From Fidelibacterota bacterium (GTDB lineage Bacteria; Fidelibacterota; Marinisomatia; Marinisomatales; J089): a stretch of 15,165 nucleotides of DNA. Positions 7,097 to 13,716 of the stretch are shown here, piece by piece. Position 1 is the first letter of the stretch. Every line of letters starts with the position of its first letter. The notes under the pieces are model-generated. The model was given only the letters and a program-made list of their open reading frames with translations, ran no database searches and was not told the DNA's origin. The stretch spans positions 1 to 15,165 of the forward strand of contig RFIZ01000051.1 in the NCBI GenBank assembly GCA_003695105.1, given 5' to 3'. The position numbers and the translations under genes were made by a program.

Positions 7097-7110
7097 CTCC
7101 CGATTGGGAG
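7097..7110 (-). terminator. Weak hairpin downstream of coaE, possible terminator
   Basis: CTCCC / GGGAG pairs around the 4-nt loop GATT, 22 bp past the coaE stop. A second small repeat, ACCGA / TCGGT (7121-7133), touches the stop codon. No clear T-run follows on the minus strand, so this would be a poor intrinsic terminator; read-through into the por operon is possible. Confidence 0.3.
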
Positions 7111-7132
7111 CAATCCTTCTACCGAAAATCGG

Positions 7133-7726
7133 TTACGTCAGGCGGCGATAGACTTCTTCTACCTGTTCCCGGAGGGACTCTTCGGTAGAATTGTTGTGGA
7201 TCACGAAGTCAGCACTGTGGATTTTGTCCTCGTCCGTCCATTGCAATTCCATCCGTTTGATGATCTCCTCCCGGGTCAGGGTCCCGCGACTGAGCGCCCG
7301 TTCGATCCTGTGCTTCATAGTGGAAGAAATCACAATGATATAATCCAGATGCTGATCCAGCCCCGATTCGAAGATGAGAGCACCGTCCACCACGAACAGG
7401 GGATATTTCCCCTGGGAGGAAATCTGAGCGAACCGGCGATCGATCTCCTCGAATATGTAGGGATGAACGATGGCATTCAATCGTAATTGATGATCTTCAT
7501 CCTGGAAGCTGACCCGGGCCAGTTTTTTCCGATCGATGGTTTCGTCAGGGCCCAGAATATCGGTACCAAACTCGGCGATCAATTCGCTCTGGACCCTTTC
7601 GTTGGTGTCCAGAATGTGTTTGGCCTCTTTGTCAGCATCAAAGATATACGCCCCCAATTCGCTCAGAATCGCACTGGCGGTGCTTTTGCCGCAGCCGATC
7701 CCACCGGTTAATCCAACTTTCAACAT
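7133..7726 (-). CDS. coaE: Dephospho-CoA kinase
   Basis: Catalyses the last step of coenzyme A synthesis, ATP-dependent phosphorylation of dephospho-CoA on the ribose 3'-hydroxyl, in the cytoplasm. The 197-residue length is typical. Visible: the P-loop GGIGCGKST (residues 8-16), the DAD segment (30-32) after IFDADKEAKHIL, HPYIFEEI, VVDGALIFESG (the CoaE 'PLLFE' region) and a C-terminal helix. Its ATG overlaps the end of adk by 7 bp, so it is the last gene of the salvage operon. CoA is the co-substrate of the Por enzyme encoded downstream, but the candidate promoter at 7056-7085 suggests separate control. Confidence 0.95.
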   Translation of the reverse strand: MLKVGLTGGIGCGKSTASAILSELGAYIFDADKEAKHILDTNERVQSELIAEFGTDILGPDETIDRKKLARVSFQDEDHQLRLNAIVHPYIFEEIDRRFAQISSQGKYPLFVVDGALIFESGLDQHLDYIIVISSTMKHRIERALSRGTLTREEIIKRMELQWTDEDKIHSADFVIHNNSTEESLREQVEEVYRRLT

Positions 7727-8289
7727 AGGGCTTCAATCGCTTGAATTATACGTTCCGTGATTTCCGGGATGTCTCCGATCCCGTTTACCTCTACCAACAA
7801 ACCGGTGCGTTGATAATAGTCCACCAGCGGTTGGGTCTGGGTTTGGTATACATCCAACCGTTGCCGGATGACCGCCAGATTGTCATCGGTGCGTCCCGAA
7901 GTTTTCCCCCGCAGAAGCAGCCGCCGGATCAGTTCTTCCCGGTCCGCCGTGAGCGCCACGACCGCATCGAGGGACTGATCCAATGCCTGGAGCAGATTCG
8001 TCAGACCTTCGGCCTGGGGGATGGTGCGGGGAAATCCATCCAGGAGATATCCCTCCCGGCAGTCCGGCTGTTGCAAACGCTGATTCATCATTTCCAACAA
8101 TATGTCGTCGGGAACCAGTTCACCCTCATCCATGAATGTTTGGGCGTGTTTCCCCAGCTCCGAACCGGCGGCAATTTCCGCACGCAGGATATCCCCGGTG
8201 GACAAATGAACGATGGAGTAGTGATCTTTCAGTCGCTGAGCCTGGGTGCCTTTTCCGACTCCCGGCGGACCCAGTAGAATCAATCGCAT
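7720..8289 (-). CDS. adk: Adenylate kinase, short type lacking the zinc/LID insert
   Basis: Interconverts ATP + AMP and 2 ADP. At 189 residues it is the short form: the P-loop is GPPGVGKGTQ (7-16), the AMP-binding part includes HLSTGDILRAE (28-38) and DGFPRT (84-89), and the LID is the short loop RGKTSGRTDDN (127-137), with no Cys-containing insert. UMP/CMP kinases are related short proteins, but those I recall have SAGELLR and GFPRN at these positions, so the STGD and PRT residues favour AMP. It lies in a nucleoside salvage operon rather than beside secY and ribosomal protein genes. Start ATG 8289 is preceded by AGGA at 8294-8297, and 12 bp separate it from the transporter gene. Confidence 0.92.
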   Translation of the reverse strand: MRLILLGPPGVGKGTQAQRLKDHYSIVHLSTGDILRAEIAAGSELGKHAQTFMDEGELVPDDILLEMMNQRLQQPDCREGYLLDGFPRTIPQAEGLTNLLQALDQSLDAVVALTADREELIRRLLLRGKTSGRTDDNLAVIRQRLDVYQTQTQPLVDYYQRTGLLVEVNGIGDIPEITERIIQAIEALC

Positions 8290-8301
8290 GTAGTCCTCAC
8301 T

Positions 8302-9519
8302 CTAAATCAATAGTCCTGCTATCGAGGCGGTTATCCAGGATGCAATGGCACCACCTATCATGGCTTTGAGACCCAACCGTGCCAGATCGGAGCGGCGGGA
8401 AGGCGCCATACCACCGATCCCGCCCAGTTGAATTCCAATCGAAGCAAAATTGGCAAATCCACACAGAGCATAGCTGGCAATGATGGCGGTACGATCCGAA
8501 ATGGCGTGTTCCAATCTTAATGCACTTAAATCACTGTAGGCAATCAATTCTGTCAGTACCAGTTTTTTTCCCATCAGGGACCCCAGGGTGCCGGCCTCGT
8601 TCCAGGGCGCGCCCATGGTCCAGGCCAGGGGCCGGAAGACCCAGCCCAACAGCTCTTCCAGGGATGTGCCCAGCAGTCCCAGTACGGAATTGACCAGGGC
8701 AATCATGGCCACGATGGCCATAAGCATGGCCGCCACATTGGCCGCCAGTTTCATCCCGTCCGTGGCTCCCTTGGCCAGGGCTTCCATGCCGTTGTCTTCG
8801 GTCTTTTCCACTTCGATCCGGGAGACCTCCAGGGTTTCCGGACGTTCCGTTTCGGGGAAAATGATTTTGGAAACGATCAGGGCGGCCGGCGCACTCATGA
8901 TGGAGGCCGCCATCAGGTGGCCGGCGATACCGGGAATGTCCGCCAGCATCCGCACATACATGGCCATGACCCCCCCGGCCACAGTGGCGAATCCCCCCGT
9001 CATGACCGTCATCAGTTCCGATTGGGTCATGCGTTCCACGAACGGCCGGATCATCAGGGGCGCCTCCGTTTGTCCCACAAAGATATTGGCCGAAACGCTC
9101 AGGGTTTCCGCTCCGCTGGTTTTCAGCGTCTTCTGCATCAGGCGGGCGATACCCCGAACGACCCATTGCATGATGCCGTAATAGTAGAGCACAGCCATCA
9201 GCGAACTGAAAAACACTATAGTGGGCAGAACCCGAAAGGCAAAATTCATGAGCGGACCTTCCACTACGCCGGCACCGAAGGATTTAAACAGAAAATCGGA
9301 TCCGGCGTCACTGAAGCTGAGCAATTTCTGAATCAGCGTATTGAACCAGCGGAAAAACGGCTGGCCCAGGGGGGTTTTCAGGATGAACAGGGCGAAAACC
9401 AACTGAAGAAGCAAACCCCATCCGACCATTTTCCAGGGAATGTTCCGGCGATTATTGCTCATCAGCCACGCGATCCCAAGCAGAACGGCGATTCCTAGCA
9501 CACCAGTGATATGACTCAT
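8302..9519 (-). CDS. nupC: Concentrative nucleoside transporter (CNT/NupC family)
   Basis: An inner-membrane, ion-coupled importer of nucleosides of about 405 residues, normal for bacterial CNTs. Family motifs are clear: SANIFVGQTEAPLMIRPF, then MTGGFATVAGGVMAMY, then the C-terminal YALCGFANFASIGIQLGG followed by MAPSRR. Many hydrophobic segments fit the CNT fold. A longer frame opens with TTG at 9543, but I chose ATG 9519: GGAGGA (9523-9528) lies directly upstream, and the ATG overlaps the tdk stop in an ATGA. Its place after udk and tdk suggests that it feeds pyrimidine nucleosides to those kinases, though CNT substrate range (purine or pyrimidine, H+ or Na+) was not determined here. The symbol is a family name. 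Confidence 0.93.
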   Translation of the reverse strand: MSHITGVLGIAVLLGIAWLMSNNRRNIPWKMVGWGLLLQLVFALFILKTPLGQPFFRWFNTLIQKLLSFSDAGSDFLFKSFGAGVVEGPLMNFAFRVLPTIVFFSSLMAVLYYYGIMQWVVRGIARLMQKTLKTSGAETLSVSANIFVGQTEAPLMIRPFVERMTQSELMTVMTGGFATVAGGVMAMYVRMLADIPGIAGHLMAASIMSAPAALIVSKIIFPETERPETLEVSRIEVEKTEDNGMEALAKGATDGMKLAANVAAMLMAIVAMIALVNSVLGLLGTSLEELLGWVFRPLAWTMGAPWNEAGTLGSLMGKKLVLTELIAYSDLSALRLEHAISDRTAIIASYALCGFANFASIGIQLGGIGGMAPSRRSDLARLGLKAMIGGAIASWITASIAGLLI

Positions 9520-10082
9520 AGGTCCTCCGGGGGTTGAAAACAATGGCGGCAGCGTGCTTCGTAAATGTCGGTTTCACCAATAACGACCTGTTCCGCCTGG
9601 GCGGTTTTCCGTTGTGTGCGGGTGGCCGGCTGCCCGCAGACGACACAGATCGCCTGGAGTTTGTCCAGATAATCGGCTTCACACATCAACTCCGGCATGG
9701 GGCCGAAGGGTTGCCCCCGGAAATCGGTATCCAGACCGGCGATCACTACCCGTTTCCCGGCCGCCGCCAGGTTCCGGCACACCGTCAGGATATCGCCATC
9801 CAGAAATTGGGCTTCGTCAATTCCGATGACATCGTAAGACCGGGCCTGATCCCAAACGTCCCGGGAAGTTTCCACCAATACGGATTCCATTTTGGATTGA
9901 TTGTGAGAGACAATGTGGTCTTCGCTGTAGCGATTGTCGATTCGGGGTTTGAAAATGATGGTTTTATAGCGGGCGATTTCGGCCCTGCGCAATCGCCGGA
10001 TCAATTCCTCCGTCTTTCCGCTGAACATACTTCCGCAAATGACTTCAATCCAGCCGGAAGAGGTATGGATGTGGGGTGGCAT
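9516..10082 (-). CDS. tdk: Thymidine kinase, zinc-binding type II
   Basis: Phosphorylates thymidine (and deoxyuridine) with ATP in the salvage pathway. The 188-residue protein shows the P-loop GSMFSGKT (17-24), the DEAQF Walker B-type motif (89-93), GLDTDFRG (116-123), and a zinc site made of CVVC (C146, C149) and CRHC (C178, C181). These define the TK1-like bacterial and human cytosolic family rather than the deoxynucleoside kinase family. The first ~10 residues before the conserved core are short and variable. It begins 2 bp after the udk stop and overlaps the transporter start by 4 bp. Confidence 0.96.
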   Translation of the reverse strand: MPPHIHTSSGWIEVICGSMFSGKTEELIRRLRRAEIARYKTIIFKPRIDNRYSEDHIVSHNQSKMESVLVETSRDVWDQARSYDVIGIDEAQFLDGDILTVCRNLAAAGKRVVIAGLDTDFRGQPFGPMPELMCEADYLDKLQAICVVCGQPATRTQRKTAQAEQVVIGETDIYEARCRHCFQPPEDL

Positions 10083-10084
10083 GA

Positions 10085-10711
10085 TTATTCCGTCCTCAGA
10101 GTGTAGTCGATTTTGGTGCGAAGTAAATTGATGGCTACCGTGTTTTGACCTCCCTCCGGGATGATAATGTCGGCATAAAATTTGGAGGGTTCCACAAATT
10201 GTTCGTGCATATGCCTGACCGTATTGAGGTATTGCTGAATAACCGAATGGGTCGTCCGGCCCCGTTCATCGATGTCCCGTTGCAACCGGCGGATAAACCG
10301 GATGTCGGCCGGGGTTTCGACATAGATTTTGATATCCAACAGGTTCCGCAACCGGGGCCAATGCAACACCAATATGCCTTCCACGACCACCACGCGATGG
10401 GGTTGGATTGGCGTGGTTTCCGGCAGGCGGATGTGAGTAGCAAAATCGTACCGTGGTTTTTCGATAGGCCTTCCATGTAACAAATCGGTAACCTGTGCCA
10501 GAAATAATTCAATATCAATGGAATCCGGGTGATCAAAATTCACCTTATGCCTTTCTTCCGGTGGCAGGTGAATCAGATTCCGGTAATAGGCGTCCTGTTC
10601 AAGTATCACCACTTCCCCCTCACCATATTCCCGGACCAGGGCGTTGGCAATCGTGGTTTTCCCGGAACCGGTTCCGCCGGCAATCCCAATCAGTATCGGC
10701 TTGTCATTCAT
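10085..10711 (-). CDS. udk: Uridine kinase
   Basis: Phosphorylates uridine and cytidine to UMP and CMP. The 208 residues start with MNDKPILIGIAGGTGSGKTT, with the P-loop at about 12-20, followed by EQDAYYRNL, FDHPDSIDIELF, KPRYDFATHIR, VVVEGILVL and FIRRLQRDIDERGR. All are hallmark Udk segments, and the length is standard. It is the first gene of the salvage operon, transcribed away from the porin gene. No convincing Shine-Dalgarno is seen before ATG 10711; the 20 nt upstream are A/T-rich, so initiation may rely on an unstructured leader. Confidence 0.96.
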   Translation of the reverse strand: MNDKPILIGIAGGTGSGKTTIANALVREYGEGEVVILEQDAYYRNLIHLPPEERHKVNFDHPDSIDIELFLAQVTDLLHGRPIEKPRYDFATHIRLPETTPIQPHRVVVVEGILVLHWPRLRNLLDIKIYVETPADIRFIRRLQRDIDERGRTTHSVIQQYLNTVRHMHEQFVEPSKFYADIIIPEGGQNTVAINLLRTKIDYTLRTE

Positions 10712-10737
10712 CTTTGTGAAAAAATTACACGGTTGGA

Positions 10738-10746
10738 CTTCCGGAA
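10738..10746. repeat. CTTCCGGAA, promoter-proximal copy near the udk start site
   Basis: Contains the 8-bp perfect palindrome TTCCGGAA (10739-10746), identical to the copy at 10784-10792. It sits at the expected udk transcription start, just downstream of the -10. It may be a regulator site or may reflect the frequency of CCGGAA in this genome. Confidence 0.3.
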
Positions 10747-10776
10747 AGTATACATCTCCTCCCGGATGCCATTCAA
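10747..10776 (-). promoter_or_regulatory. Candidate promoter of the udk salvage operon
   Basis: On the minus strand a -35-like TTGAAT (10771-10776) and a strong -10 TATACT (10747-10752) are 18 bp apart. The start near 10740 gives a leader of about 29 nt. This is a sigma-70-type call made by eye. Confidence 0.55.
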
Positions 10777-10783
10777 AGGCAAT

Positions 10784-10792
10784 CTTCCGGAA
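10784..10792. repeat. CTTCCGGAA, distal copy upstream of the udk -35
   Basis: Second copy of the 9-bp word with palindrome TTCCGGAA (10785-10792). It lies 46 bp centre to centre from the copy at 10739-10746, so the two bracket the candidate udk promoter. Confidence 0.3.
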
Positions 10793-10812
10793 CGGGACAG
10801 GATAACCAGATT

Positions 10813-10840
10813 CTAATCCAATCCTAACAAAACTCTAACA
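10813..10840 (+). promoter_or_regulatory. Pho-box-like direct repeats upstream of the porin-pst operon
   Basis: CTAATC (10813), CTAACA (10824) and CTAACA (10835) recur with an exact 11-bp period. This is the geometry of PhoB/PhoP sites: the Bacillus PhoP box is TTAACA repeated every 11 bp, and the E. coli Pho box uses 7-bp halves every 11 bp. A -10-like TAAACT (10850-10855) begins 9 nt after the last repeat, the place expected when a Pho box stands in for a -35. The downstream genes are a porin and pstSCAB, which fits phosphate-starvation activation. Confidence 0.7.
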
Positions 10841-10849
10841 TTCAACCGC

Positions 10850-10855
10850 TAAACT
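10850..10855 (+). promoter_or_regulatory. -10-like element TAAACT for the porin-pst operon
   Basis: Matches 4 of 6 bases of TATAAT and follows the last CTAACA repeat by 9 nt. Transcription would start near 10862, about 23 nt before the porin ATG. No good -35 precedes it, as is usual for activator-dependent Pho promoters. Confidence 0.45.
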
Positions 10856-10884
10856 CTGCCCCTTCAGAAAAGGAATTTTTCACC

Positions 10885-11814
10885 ATGAAAAAACTCGTCA
10901 TTTTGGGAATACTGGTTTCGTCCATGAATGCGAACACGGGAGCTTTTTCCGGTACGGTCTACTACCATTACCGGGTGAACCCGGATGAGTCCATCACGAA
11001 TTCCTTCGAGTATTCCCGGATTTATTTCGGATACAAACGCCAGGTGTCCGACCGCCTCAGATACACCTTCAAAACCGATATCGATCCCTCAGTTTCGCCC
11101 CGGACTCTGTATATCAAACTGGCTCAAATGGATTGGGACACTCCCCTGGGTCAGGTGGTCATCGGACTTCAGGGAATGAACCTGTTCCCGATCCAGGAAA
11201 AAACCTGGGGCTACCGGGCCGTGGAAAAATCGGCCATGGATCGTTTCCAGTTCTCCAGTTCAGCCGACCTGGGTCTGGGATTCTACCCCGCCCTGGGACT
11301 GTCCCGTCTTCACACCAGTATCCTGATTACCAACGGATCCGGTTACAAAAAACCGGAAGGGGATGCTTATAAGAAACTGTCGGTACAGGCCTTTTGGGGT
11401 GAACCCCGTCTGGATAAAGGCGCCGGCTGGAATGCCGGAATCGTGGCTTCCACCGAGCGTCAGGATGTGGGAGTGGATACCACCGATCAGGTGTCGGTTC
11501 TGGGAGTTTTTAGCGGCTGGTCATCGGGAAAACTACGTCTGGGCGCGGATCTCAATGCACGGACTCATTCTCAAACCTGGTTGGAGACCGAATCACTGGT
11601 GAGCCTCTACGGAACCCTGGGCCTGAGTAATCTCCGGTTGCTGGGACGGGTGGATCTGCACCGGCAAGGATCCGCCTCCAGCAGATACGAAACGTTGGGA
11701 GTGGTCTTCACTCCGGAGAAAGGTCTGGACATCATTCCGGTGGTGCGAAGGGAGGTTCCCGCAAAAGGTGACGCTCTCACTACCGGCGGCGTTACGTTTC
11801 AATTCAAGATTTAA
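10885..11814 (+). CDS. Small outer-membrane porin, probably phosphate-regulated (porin O/P-like)
   Basis: A 309-residue exported protein. Residues 1 to ~20 form a signal peptide (MKKLVILGILVSSMNANTGA). The rest is rich in alternating aromatic/hydrophobic and polar residues, as in beta-strands: SFEYSRIYFGYKRQ, LRYTFKTDID, LYIKLAQMDWD. It ends in VTFQFKI, resembling an outer-membrane barrel terminal strand. Many Gly, Ser and Tyr and no cytoplasmic enzyme motif support a beta-barrel, somewhat shorter than OprP-class porins (~400 residues). AAGGA at 10870-10874 precedes the ATG by 10 nt. It lies behind the Pho-box-like repeats and 13 bp before pstS, so passage of phosphate through the outer membrane is the likely role. 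Phosphate selectivity is inferred from context only. Confidence 0.8.
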   Translation: MKKLVILGILVSSMNANTGAFSGTVYYHYRVNPDESITNSFEYSRIYFGYKRQVSDRLRYTFKTDIDPSVSPRTLYIKLAQMDWDTPLGQVVIGLQGMNLFPIQEKTWGYRAVEKSAMDRFQFSSSADLGLGFYPALGLSRLHTSILITNGSGYKKPEGDAYKKLSVQAFWGEPRLDKGAGWNAGIVASTERQDVGVDTTDQVSVLGVFSGWSSGKLRLGADLNARTHSQTWLETESLVSLYGTLGLSNLRLLGRVDLHRQGSASSRYETLGVVFTPEKGLDIIPVVRREVPAKGDALTTGGVTFQFKI

Positions 11815-11817
11815 CCT

Positions 11818-11823
11818 AGGAGG
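11818..11823 (+). promoter_or_regulatory. Ribosome-binding site that fixes the pstS start
   Basis: AGGAGG, 4 nt before ATG 11828. It supports that start over an ATG 60 nt upstream (11768), which lies inside the porin gene and would add 20 residues in front of the lipoprotein signal. Confidence 0.85.
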
Positions 11824-11827
11824 AACT

Positions 11828-12823
11828 ATGAAACGGTTTTTTATCAGTAGCAGTGTAACGGCAGCCGTGATCACCCTGCTGGCTTGCGGGGGATCGGGCA
11901 GTTCATCGACCGCCGGCCTTTCGGGAACGGTGAAAGTGGACGGCTCCAGCACGGTCTTTCCCATCACGGAGGCGGTGGCAGAGGAATTCGGCAAGGTGGA
12001 GCCGCGGGTGCGGGTGACCGTCGGAATTTCCGGCACCGGAGGCGGATTCAAGAAATATGTCATCGGTGAAACGGATATCAATGATGCTTCTCGTCCCATC
12101 AAAGGAAAGGAAATCAAGAAAGCCTCGGATCACGATATCGAGTTCATCGAACTGCCCATCGCCTTTGACGGCCTGTCGGTGGTGGTCAACCGGGACAATG
12201 ACTGGGTGGATTACCTTACGGTGGACGAACTCAATCTGATCTGGAAACCCGGCAGCCATGTGCAGAAATGGAGTGACATTCGACCGGAATGGCCGGATGA
12301 ACCCCTCCATCTGTTCGGACCGGGGACCGATTCAGGCACCTTCGATTATTTTACCGAAGCCATCAACGGGAAATCCCAGGCCTGTCGGGGTGACTTTTCC
12401 AAAAGTGAAGATGACAATGTTCTGGTCCAGGGAATCGCCGGTGACAAATACGCCCTGGGATTCTTTGGCTTTGCCTACTATCAGGAGAATACCGACAAAT
12501 TGAAAGTCGTTCCCATTGACGGTGGAAACGGACCGGTGGCTCCGTCGGTGCAGACAATCAATAATGGATCCTATCAGCCCCTGTCCCGACCGATTTTTAT
12601 TTATGTCAATCCGGCGTCCGCCCAGCGGAAAGAAGTGGCTGCCTTTGTGAATTTCTATCTGGATCACGCTCCGCAGCTGGTGAACGAAGTGGGGTACGTG
12701 GCCCTGCCGGAAGCGGCCTATGAACATGACCGGACTCGTTTTGCCGCCCGTAAGACGGGCTCCCTGTTCAGTGGCAAGGAAACCATCGGTCTAAAAATCG
12801 AGGATATCCTGAAAGCCGGATGA
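11828..12823 (+). CDS. pstS: Phosphate ABC transporter substrate-binding lipoprotein
   Basis: Captures periplasmic phosphate and hands it to PstCA. The 331 residues start with a lipoprotein signal (MKRFFISSSVTAAVITLLAC) whose lipobox is LLAC, making C20 the lipidated residue, followed by a GGSGSSS tether. Ligand-loop motifs of the PstS family are seen: VDGSSTVFP (37-45), ISGTGGGF (67-74), NDASRP (85-90) and GPGTDSGTFDYF (164-175). The Ser/Thr/Asp/Arg residues in these loops are the ones that coordinate phosphate in the family. It follows the porin by 13 bp and overlaps pstC by 4 bp (ATGA). Being a lipoprotein rather than a free periplasmic protein, it is probably membrane-tethered. Confidence 0.96.
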   Translation: MKRFFISSSVTAAVITLLACGGSGSSSTAGLSGTVKVDGSSTVFPITEAVAEEFGKVEPRVRVTVGISGTGGGFKKYVIGETDINDASRPIKGKEIKKASDHDIEFIELPIAFDGLSVVVNRDNDWVDYLTVDELNLIWKPGSHVQKWSDIRPEWPDEPLHLFGPGTDSGTFDYFTEAINGKSQACRGDFSKSEDDNVLVQGIAGDKYALGFFGFAYYQENTDKLKVVPIDGGNGPVAPSVQTINNGSYQPLSRPIFIYVNPASAQRKEVAAFVNFYLDHAPQLVNEVGYVALPEAAYEHDRTRFAARKTGSLFSGKETIGLKIEDILKAG

Positions 12824-13716
12824 TTCCAAAGCAATTGTCCGGATCAATGAAAGAGCGGTGGATCCGTTGGATCCTCGCTCTTTCCGCATTGATTGCCGTG
12901 GTGACCACCTTGTCGATCATTGTGGTCCTGGGGGAAGAAACTCTGACCTTTTTCCGGCAGGTTTCTCTGTGGGAATTTTTTACGGGAACCCGCTGGGAAC
13001 CATTATTGGAACCGAAAAGTTTCGGGATTCTTCCCCTTTTGAGCGGTACGTTACTGATAGTGGTGGGATCCGGACTGCTCTCTCTTCCGGTGGGTCTGAT
13101 TACGGCGCTCTACCTGTCGGAATATGCTTCCGAACGTTTCCGGAATGTGGTGAAACCGCTGCTGGAAATCCTGGCCGGAATCCCCACCGTGGTCTACGGC
13201 TATTTTGCCCTGACGTTTGTGACTCCCCTCCTACGGCAGATCCTGCCTTCCATGCAGGTGTTCAATGCCTTCAGCGCCGCCCTGGTGGTGGGAATCATGA
13301 TTTTACCCATGGTGGTGTCGCTTTGCGACGACGCCCTCCGGGCCGTTCCCCGGTCTTTACGGGAAGGAGGATATGCCCTGGGCGCCACCACGTTTGAAGT
13401 CTCCCACGGTGTCGTGGTCCCGTCGGCCCTGTCGGGAATCATGGCTTCCTTTGTTTTGGCCCTGTCCCGGGCCTTCGGCGAAACGATGGCGGTGACCCTG
13501 GCCGCCGGCGCCACTCCCAATTTGACCTGGAATCCCCTGGAAAGCATCCAGACAATGACGGCCTATATCGTTCAGGTCAGCCTGGGCGACACTCCAGCCG
13601 GGGGTATTGAGTACCAGACCATTTTTGCCGTGGGCACCGTTTTATTTGTGGTGACCCTGTTCATGAATATACTGGCTCATCAGGTCATGCATAAATTCAG
13701 AGAAGAGTATGAATAA
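12820..13716 (+). CDS. pstC: Phosphate ABC transporter permease PstC
   Basis: One of the two inner-membrane subunits forming the phosphate channel. It has 298 residues and about six membrane segments, the first at ~17-38. The cytoplasmic EAA loop that docks to PstB is at about 182-202 (EGGYALGATTFEVSHGVVV). The segment LEILAGIPTVVYGYFAL (about 115-131) and LSRAFGETMAV (215-225) are family-typical. ATG 12820 overlaps the pstS stop; a second Met (residue 10) is possible, but neither has a strong ribosome site, so translational coupling to pstS favours the first. It overlaps pstA by 8 bp. Confidence 0.95.
   Translation: MIPKQLSGSMKERWIRWILALSALIAVVTTLSIIVVLGEETLTFFRQVSLWEFFTGTRWEPLLEPKSFGILPLLSGTLLIVVGSGLLSLPVGLITALYLSEYASERFRNVVKPLLEILAGIPTVVYGYFALTFVTPLLRQILPSMQVFNAFSAALVVGIMILPMVVSLCDDALRAVPRSLREGGYALGATTFEVSHGVVVPSALSGIMASFVLALSRAFGETMAVTLAAGATPNLTWNPLESIQTMTAYIVQVSLGDTPAGGIEYQTIFAVGTVLFVVTLFMNILAHQVMHKFREEYE

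Noticed and set aside
9520..9543. Longer nucleoside transporter starting at TTG 9543
   Set aside because: ATG 9519 has GGAGGA just upstream and forms an ATGA overlap with tdk; the extra 8 residues have no support.
10715..10731. TTGTGAAAAAATTACAC upstream of udk as a Rex or CRP site
   Set aside because: The second half does not pair with the first at the spacing those regulators need, so it is only an A/T-rich leader.
11768..11827. pstS starting 60 nt upstream
   Set aside because: It would start inside the porin gene and place 20 residues before a perfect lipoprotein signal; the AGGAGG at 11818 serves ATG 11828.
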